From assembly GCA_027924645.1 (NCBI GenBank), contig BSBN01000495.1:1364001-1428000 (forward strand): DNA of 64,000 nucleotides, given 5' to 3'. Position 1 is the stretch's first letter. Each line of letters begins with the position of its first letter. The notes beneath the pieces are model-generated. The model worked only from the letters and a program-made list of their open reading frames with translations. It was not told where the DNA came from and made no database searches. The stretch comes from Cunninghamia lanceolata. Lineage: Eukaryota > Streptophyta > Pinopsida > Cupressales > Cupressaceae. Positions 57,454 through 64,000 of the stretch are shown here, piece by piece. Both the position numbers and the translations under genes were made by a program.

Positions 57454-58494
57454 TAATGTAGTCATGGATGGAGGATCCAATGATGGATAGTCAAACCATG
57501 CAGAAAGAAACCAAAACATAGAATATTCACAACAAATCTCAATGAAACAACAACATGATCTTTATTGAATTAAAACTATAAAATGGTTACACTATGCCAC
57601 AAAAGGATTCCTACATTCTAGGAAGCAACCATTTGATTACTAACATGGAAATTACTATATTTAAATAAAATTCAATACTTTTTGTTACATCTATATCCTC
57701 ATCACCAAACTCCATCTTGAACCTTTATCCTTATGTTTGCACTTACACCTTCAACTCCTTAATAAATTCTCTCTAACTCTTCTTGATGATCTCAAATGAT
57801 CACAAAGTTATATTTATAGTAATCTAAAACCTCCAAAATGATTGACATTAGATTCAAGGTGGCATAAAGTCCAATGCTTCATAAAATTTGTAGTCAACTA
57901 GTGTAAACAATTTCTTCCATCTAAATAATGATATTGAAAAGGGAATCTATAAGGTTCTCAATTTTCATCCTTTAAGGTCCAATGAATCTTCTCATACACT
58001 CCTTTATTGGTACAAACTCAAAATAATCTAGCGTAAGTGAGAAAGTTACAACTATGTAATCCTATCATCTAGGTATATGTTTAAACTAGATCATGCCATT
58101 ATGTTGATCCAATCTTACTCAAACATGGACATAACATCCAACAACCACTATAAAGCATAATCTTCTCATACACTCCTTTATTGGTACAAATTCTAAATAA
58201 TCTAGCGTAAGTGAGAAGTTACAACTATGTAATCCTATCATCTAGGTATATGTTTAGAAACTAGATCATGCCATTATGTTGATCCAATCTTACTCAAACA
58301 TGGACATAACATCCAACAACCTCTATAAAGCATACTCTCAAAATCACAAAATCAAATATCAACTTGTAGTAAAATGTAGTAACTTCATCTACAACGCATT
58401 GGTAAATTAAAACCTACAAATAGACAAATAAAGTGAAAGAAAATATTTTGGGTTGATGCAAGATTTCTCTTGTTTCGAGAGTGCTCTTTCATCA
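57454..58494 (-). repeat. 5' LTR of chromovirus
   Basis: Plus-strand ends near TGTAGTCATGGATGG and CTCTTTCATCA. It contains a direct duplication of about 175 bases: CTCATACACTCCTTTATTGG begins near 57993 and again near 58166. Confidence 0.75.
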
Positions 58495-60590
58495 CAAAGT
58501 ATCTTAAGAGTCCTAAGACTAAAGTGCCAAAATTTGACCTAATTGTTGTGTCAAACCATGGAACATACAATTGTTTCATCTAAACCTACAAATAGGCATT
58601 AGGTTGATCTACAAAAGGCTAGTGTTAGTTTCTGCCAAATCTTCATGGTTTTCTCATGGTGGTAGCAAATGCAATGTTGTAAAAAGTATCAGTTAAATTC
58701 TTTCATGTTATAGTCTCAAGATTGTTATCTTACAACTTGCACCTCGTGGCACTACACTAACAACACCAACATGTCTAGGTAGGCTAGTTAATACTACTAG
58801 AGGCACCATTTCACTACCTAGGCATCTCAATCCTTCTAGAATACATCAATTTAACAAAGTCTCTTAAGATCCCTAAGACCAAAAAGTGCCAAACTTTCAC
58901 ACTGCTACTATATCAAATCATTTAACCTATGAATGTTTTGTATAAACCTATAGTGAGGCATTAGGCCAATCAACAAAAATATATCTCAATTTTCTCAAAA
59001 TCCTAAAGTTTTCTCATAATGGTAGCAAACACAATATTATAAAAAGTGTTACATTACTTCAAAGTTATGGTCTCAAGAGTGTTATCTTGTAATTCACACA
59101 TTTGGGTAGATTAGTAGATGCCACTAAAGGCATTGTTTTGTCACCTAAACATCTTGATCCTTTTTGGGCCAAATCAATCTAATGATATCTCTTAGGAGCC
59201 TGAAGAGAAAAATACTATCAATGATTGGTGGAAACATTCTTGAATCCATATCACTTTTAAATGTTCCATTTAAACTTAAAACTGGCCATTAGGTTAATCT
59301 ACAAAAGCCTCTTTTCATTTCACCCAACTCGTAATAGTTTTCTTATGGTAGCAACAAACACAATGTTACAAAATGCTTCAATTTCATAAAGTATAAGGGG
59401 CTAAGAATGATACTTTTCATTTGACACCTCATGCTACTAAATAGAGATTGACGACAGGTCAGCAATTGAACTATATAGAGTAGGGAGGGTGGTGGGGGTG
59501 GCCATCCAAGCCCCCACTATAGAGGATAGGGAGAAAGGCAAGGTGGTTGGTTAATTCTATTGGAGGCATCATTTCACTACTTGGGCATCTTGATCCTTCT
59601 AGGCTACATCAATTAGATGATGTCTCTTAAGAGCCCCAAGATTGAAAAGGTGCTAAACTTTGATGCAATTATTCTCTCAAACTGTGGCACCCATAAATGT
59701 TCCATCCAAACATATAACTAAGCATTGTGTCCATCCACAAAACACTCTCTCAATTTCCCACAACTCCTAATAGTTTTCTTATGGTGGGAACAAACATAAT
59801 ATTACAAAAAATATTAGTTTACTTCAATGTTATGGTCTTGAGAGTGCTATTTTGTAATCTGTACCTTATGGCACTAAACCAAAAACACCAACACATCTAG
59901 GTAGGATTGTAGATGCCATTGGAGACCTCATTTGATTACTTGGGAATCTTGATCCTTCTAAATTACATTAGTATGATGAAGTCTCTTAAGTGTCATTAGA
60001 GGAAAAACCTATAATTAAACTTTGATAAAAAATTCTTGCAATCCACGACACCTATGAATGTTCTATCTAAACCTTTAGGGGCAATGGGTCAATCTATGAA
60101 ATCCTCCCTTAGTTTTCCGCAAATGTTACTAGTTTTCTCATGGTGGCAGTAGATGCAATGTTGTAAAAAGCATCAATTTGCTTTAGTGTTAGCGTCTTAA
60201 GAGCGATACCTTGTAGTCCTTACTTTATGGAACCAAACTAATAGAACCAACTCATTTGAGTGTGTTGGTAAATGCTACTAGAGGCCTCATTTTGTTACCT
60301 ATCCATCCCAATCTTTTTGGGATATATTACTTCGATGGTGCTTCTTAAAAGATTTGAGACCAAGAAATTGTCAAACATTAACAAGAACATTCTTGTAATT
60401 CATGGAACCTATGAATGTTTTGTCTGAACCTACAACTAGACATTGCATTAATCTACAAAAGCCTCTCCTAGTTTCCTCCAACTCCTGATGATTTTATCAT
60501 AGCGGTAGTAAACATAATGTTACAAAATTATTAGTTTACTTCAATGTTAGGGTCTCCAAAGTACTATCTTGCAAGGTCTACATATATTGA
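58495..60590. repeat. ~360-bp tandem array, right part
   Basis: It resumes mid-unit with TCTTAAGAGTCC. Unit markers follow at 58822, 59149, 59585, 59944 and 60302 (spacings about 327, 436, 359 and 358). The long spacing holds an extra G-rich piece (59455-59540). It ends near 60590. No conserved open frame. Confidence 0.88.
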
Positions 60591-61140
60591 ATTCCCATGG
60601 AAAAGTAGAACAAACATATTGATTTTTCTTATGTAGATACTTATGTACTGTAGGGTGATTTTTTCAAGTACTCTCCTCTAGAATAATATTGTAGAGCTCT
60701 TACAAACCTTTTAAAAGTATTAACAAATGGACAATGGAAGGTCAAAACATCTCAAAATAACACACATAAAATAATGCATGATTCTAAATATCTTTCATGA
60801 ACAAATGGATAATTATTCAAGTAGAGTGGTAGTAAAGAAATGAAAGTATATACCATGAGTGATCTTCATAACTTCCTTTCACCATTTGTCCATTATTATA
60901 AAGGAGGAATTCTTGAAAAATTGTTTGCACAGTTACATTATTTGTGGTGAATTTAAACATATTGTCTTCTATAGACTTCTATAGTCTTAGAAAGAAGAGA
61001 ACACTTCTAGATAGTTAGATTCTAATAGTAGTGATGTCAATGATATAGTAGTAGATCCTAATGATATTCACCAACACCACAAAGAGTAAAATCAAATGTA
61101 CCCAAATCATCTTCTTTTAAAACACTGTGCTCATTGACTA
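60591..61140. other. Anonymous spacer
   Basis: No gene supported. Possibly part of the decayed element at 61150-61700. Confidence 0.4.
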
Positions 61141-61149
61141 AGAGTTCTT

Positions 61150-61700
61150 TTGTGTAACACAATTTTTAGATGTATCAATTTTATCACAATGATCAAATGG
61201 TATTGGATCTATGTTAACACAACAATGTTTATCGTCATACCAAGATTTAACATATTGATACAAAGTATAGATTACAACTTTCCTAGCATGTAACCAAGAA
61301 TGCCCAAAAAAATATTATAATTTAATTCATGAAGCATCACATGAAATAATGTATCTAAAGTGTAAGGAACTATTTTGACTGAAAGAATAATACTACCCAA
61401 ACATGTCCTAGGTTTGTTTTCATTGCCTCTAATAGCTGAACTTGGTGGTTTAATCATAGATGCATTTTCTTTCAATTGTTTCAAATAATCTTTGACAAAA
61501 AATGTTTAAAATAGATAATTTATCAACTAGAGATCTCTTAATATTGAATTTACCACATTTGACCATGATATATAAAGGTAGAACTTTGTAAACAATATTG
61601 TCATGTGGAATCTCTATATGATCAAGAGGTATATCATGATTATCCTTACAAAAAATAGATTTGATTAAAGATACTACTAGCCATGGATTAAAGTCAAATT
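61150..61700 (-). pseudogene. Retropepsin remnant of a gypsy element
   Basis: Minus-strand 61272-61484 reads NKPRTCLGSIILSVKIVPYT, then DTLFHVMLHELNYNIFLGIL. This resembles the second half of Tat-type proteases (FHV...YNIxLG). Just upstream FNIKRSLVDKLSILNIF fits the preceding strand region after a lost active site. No LTR or other domain is found nearby, so it is a small relic. Confidence 0.55.
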
Positions 61701-61719
61701 CAAGATGTAGCTTCTCTAA

Positions 61720-62165
61720 ATCTTTCTTCGTTGATTCTTTGAGGTGGCTTGTGTGAGTTTTTTAAATGTTTTTTTAATAAGACAAAAAAAAACATCCAGT
61801 GTTGCCTCACCTCTAACTTAGATTCACTTAGAAACTATCTGCACTTGTCACTTAGCTCACAGGGCACCCAACATCCACTAAGCCACCACCAGGGCTAGAG
61901 ACTCCCCTCCACTGAGATTTTCTATTTTGTAGGGCAACTTTAGAAGACTTTAACTTGGTCATACAAAGGTATTTTTTGAAGCAATCTTTTTTTGAAATGG
62001 GGTAGAATTTTGTGCTCTCTGTAATGGTGGAGATAACTTTTTGTTTGGACTTATGATTTTTTGCAAAAATCTTTTTATCAAAGATTTTTCTATGTAATTC
62101 TCATTTTCAAAACTTTGAAGTGCCATATCTTTTGCATATGGGCACCTTTTTGGGTTTATTTTTTA
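61720..62165. other. Anonymous spacer
   Basis: No gene seen. 61790-61930 is richer in C than its surroundings. Confidence 0.4.
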
Positions 62166-62640
62166 TTGGATCTATTTTTGATAGTATTGGATTATTGATA
62201 ATATGATTGAATTAATAATAAGAATTAGATAGATAAGCCAAGGGTTCTATGCATATAAACATAAGAATAAATAATAAGCATAGGCCTATGTACAAGTAGA
62301 GGTAGGTATCCAAACCCAACTTCACAAAAAAGTAGATCATTTATATAAATACATTATGAGATTACCTCAAACTAAACACAAAACTAAAATGGAGGAATGC
62401 ATAAACATAGGCCTATGTATAAGCAAGGGTTGGTATGCAAACCCAACGTCACAAAAAAATAGATCATTTATATAAACACATTATGATATTGCCTCAAATT
62501 AAATAGAAAACTAAAATGGAGGAACATCATTGTAGACACACATATATAAAGCATAACATTGGACTAGATGGAGAGTTCCTTCCACCTCTACTAAATAGAG
62601 ATAAATAAATATAAAATAGTAGACAAATACTTGTTTAATA
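62166..62640 (+). repeat. Dispersed repeat, copy 2, with internal duplication
   Basis: It matches 40580-40928 from TTGGATCTATTTTTGATAG to ACAAATACTTGTTTAATA. A 127-base internal unit is doubled: CATAGGCCTATGTA occurs at 62279 and 62406, while copy 1 has a single unit. Confidence 0.87.
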
Positions 62641-62661
62641 GTTTAGTTTCAACATGAAAAA

Positions 62662-62737
62662 TAATACTCTTTTTTGATTGGTTTACTCTAAATAGTGATT
62701 AATACTCTTTTTTGATTGGTTTACTCTAAATATATTA
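62662..62737 (+). repeat. 38-bp tandem duplication
   Basis: TAATACTCTTTTTTGATTGG at 62662 and 62700, identical through TTTACTCTAAATA. Confidence 0.92.
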
Positions 62738-62936
62738 ATCACTAGATTAAAAAAACTCATTGCAATATGTTGGTTTACATATTTTGCCACCTAACTCTAT
62801 ATTCTTTCAACCAAGAAGTGACAAATGTAACCACAGTTCAATAAGTTATAATATTTATAACCCATTCTCTGCTTATTTTGTAAGGTGGAAGCTACCTTCT
62901 AATGATATACAATGAATTTTAAACTTGTGTTGCTTT

Positions 62937-63123
62937 TGTTGGCATAACAATGGTATTACATTATTAATTGTCATTTACTATGTTGCAATTATAACTGTTA
63001 TATAGTTATATTTAAAATTGTTGTACACAGTTATGTGAACTACATCATACTACATCACCCTTGCCTTGTATAATTTTTTTGCATTGTATCATTTCATGAT
63101 ATCAATAAAACATACTCTCTATT
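62937..63123 (+). repeat. Short LTR of a plus-strand copia-like element
   Basis: It starts TGTTGGCATAACAATGG and ends near CATACTCTCTATTA, directly before a perfect primer-binding site. Length is about 187 bases, similar to short-LTR copia (Ale/Retrofit-type) elements. The 3' end lacks the usual CA, so the right boundary is approximate. The partner LTR is not in the window. Confidence 0.6.
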
Positions 63124-63125
63124 AT

Positions 63126-63137
63126 TTGGTATCAGAG
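63126..63137 (+). other. Primer-binding site of short-LTR element
   Basis: TGGTATCAGAGC, perfect initiator-Met tRNA type. Confidence 0.88.
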
Positions 63138-63930
63138 CGATTTTGAAAATAGGTTGTGAAGAGAAAGTTTGAAGATGACTGAGTGAGGAGTGTTGAACAT
63201 GGAGGAACGAAGTGCTAGTCTGTCTATTACTAGCATGGAAGAGACTCCAGAATCTAGCCATTGTGTAGGCATTCATGATGATAATGTATTTGTAAAGCTG
63301 TCAAAATCACAGGAGGTCGCTGATATACATAAGGGTAGAAGTTTGTGAAAGATCAATTTCATAGGCCATTGTAGGATTAAGGTATAAGGAGCAGTCAATA
63401 GTAAGGAGAATGTTTGTTCATAAAAGCTCATAGGAAAAGAGAATACACTAAAAAGAGGCCACAAGGGTAGAGAAGCAAATCACAGTGTACAATCCGCACA
63501 GTTTTTAAAATTTCCCATATAATATAGTTGGAAAATATGTGATGAATTGCAAGATTGCAAAGAGAAATAATTATGTTAAAGCATTGAGAGGCTGCCGTTT
63601 ATCACATCAATAGACAATGATCCAAAGAAAGAGGAAGAGCCACCAAGTTTCTAGAATCGAGTATTTACTTTCTATACTATGTAAGAAGGACAAAATTCTA
63701 CGTAAGAGGTAAGCAATTATTGAATCAAATGTTTGAAATTCATATCACTTTTTGGGGATTCTAGCAGAAGAGAAAAAAGAGTCCATTTCCATCAGAAGAA
63801 ACAATGAGTAGTTGTGGAGTATAAAAGGGGCTCAAACATTGTAAAATAGTCATGGACGATATGCTCATTAATAGAAAAGTAGATCTGAATGCATTGTCAA
63901 TGGTGCATGGTCTTTGTCAAAAAAAGTTCA
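63138..63930 (+). other. Internal region of short-LTR element without recognisable gag
   Basis: All frames have stops. A piece near 63198 reads MEERSASLSITSMEETPES and does not resemble copia gag. No zinc knuckle, protease or RT motif is seen before the window ends. Confidence 0.45.
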
Positions 63931-64000
63931 TGGTCTATTGTCTGATGTATAGAGGAGATGTTGTACCCAAGGATTATTTTGTTGCCTCTATTTAAGATTA
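63930..64000 (+). pseudogene. Alpha-tubulin gene fragment
   Basis: Codons at 63939-63974 read CLMYRGDVVPKD, the highly conserved alpha-tubulin segment found about 135 residues before the C-terminus. They are preceded by KKFMVY (normally close to GKYMAC) and followed by YFVASI and a stop (normally NAAVATI-like). The match ends in a TAA at about 63994. It lies downstream of an LTR and primer-binding site, so capture by an element is possible. It is far too short and broken to be a gene. Confidence 0.75.

Larger units (their letters stand above)
54234..58494 (-). mobile_element. Degenerate chromovirus (Ty3/gypsy) inside the tandem array
   Basis: A left LTR of about 214 bases (shortened internally) and a right LTR of about 1040 bases share their ends. 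Between them on the minus strand are a primer-binding-like site, the gag N-terminus, RT, RNase H, integrase and a chromodomain. CAAAT/CAAAG flank it (4 of 5 matching). Boundaries are uncertain by a few bases. The array unit continues on the far side, so this is an insertion. Stops and deletions are extensive. Confidence 0.85.

Overview
The window looks like nuclear DNA from a large, repeat-rich plant genome. Its content is almost entirely plant-type LTR retrotransposons, with Arabidopsis-type (TTTAGGG) telomere-like repeats, many primer-binding sites for plant initiator-Met tRNA and long AT-rich spacers. Element size, nesting and the large interstitial telomere-like block would suit a gymnosperm, but that is inference and I cannot name a species. 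I find no intact host gene. The host-derived remnants are a broken plant-mobile-domain (PMD) gene at 28125-31239, a short alpha-tubulin fragment at 63939-63974, and two weak exon-like stretches near 50 kb.

Layout. (A) 1-8970: partial Ty3/gypsy element, minus strand, of Tat/Ogre type (gag, retropepsin, G-patch, RT, start of RNase H, 2.5 kb leader, 5' LTR). Its LTR tip is tandemly duplicated and followed by a GAACC-type minisatellite. (B) 9495-26997: a nested set. A minus-strand Ty1/copia element (TSD CAAAT) has one LTR split by a second minus-strand copia element (9633-15622) and the other LTR split by a plus-strand gypsy-type element (21675-26842, TSD GTTAC) that keeps only gag and protease. 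(C) 28125-31239: PMD pseudogene, minus strand, interrupted by a solo LTR of the outer copia family (29224-30277, TSD ATAGT). (D) 32066-39368: Sirevirus-like copia element, plus strand, with TSD AGCCC and a multiplied polypurine tract. (E) 40580-41770: dispersed and tandem repeats. (F) 43165-46175: a palindromic 16-bp minisatellite, then a telomere-like/GA-rich block whose right half is a long inverted repeat. (G) 46176-53440: mostly anonymous AT-rich DNA with hairpins and polypyrimidine/polypurine tracts. (H) 53445-60590: about eight tandem units of roughly 360 bp, interrupted by a minus-strand chromovirus (54234-58494). (I) 61150-62700: retropepsin remnant and the second copy of the dispersed repeat. 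(J) 62937-64000: start of a short-LTR element that carries the alpha-tubulin fragment at the window edge.

None of the elements has an intact polyprotein. Every one shows in-frame stops, frameshifts, lost catalytic residues or internal deletions. The window therefore records serial insertion rather than a working gene set. The most unusual structures are the inverted telomere-like block, the gag-protease-only element, the interrupted 360-bp array, the PMD gene cut by a solo LTR, and the tubulin fragment.
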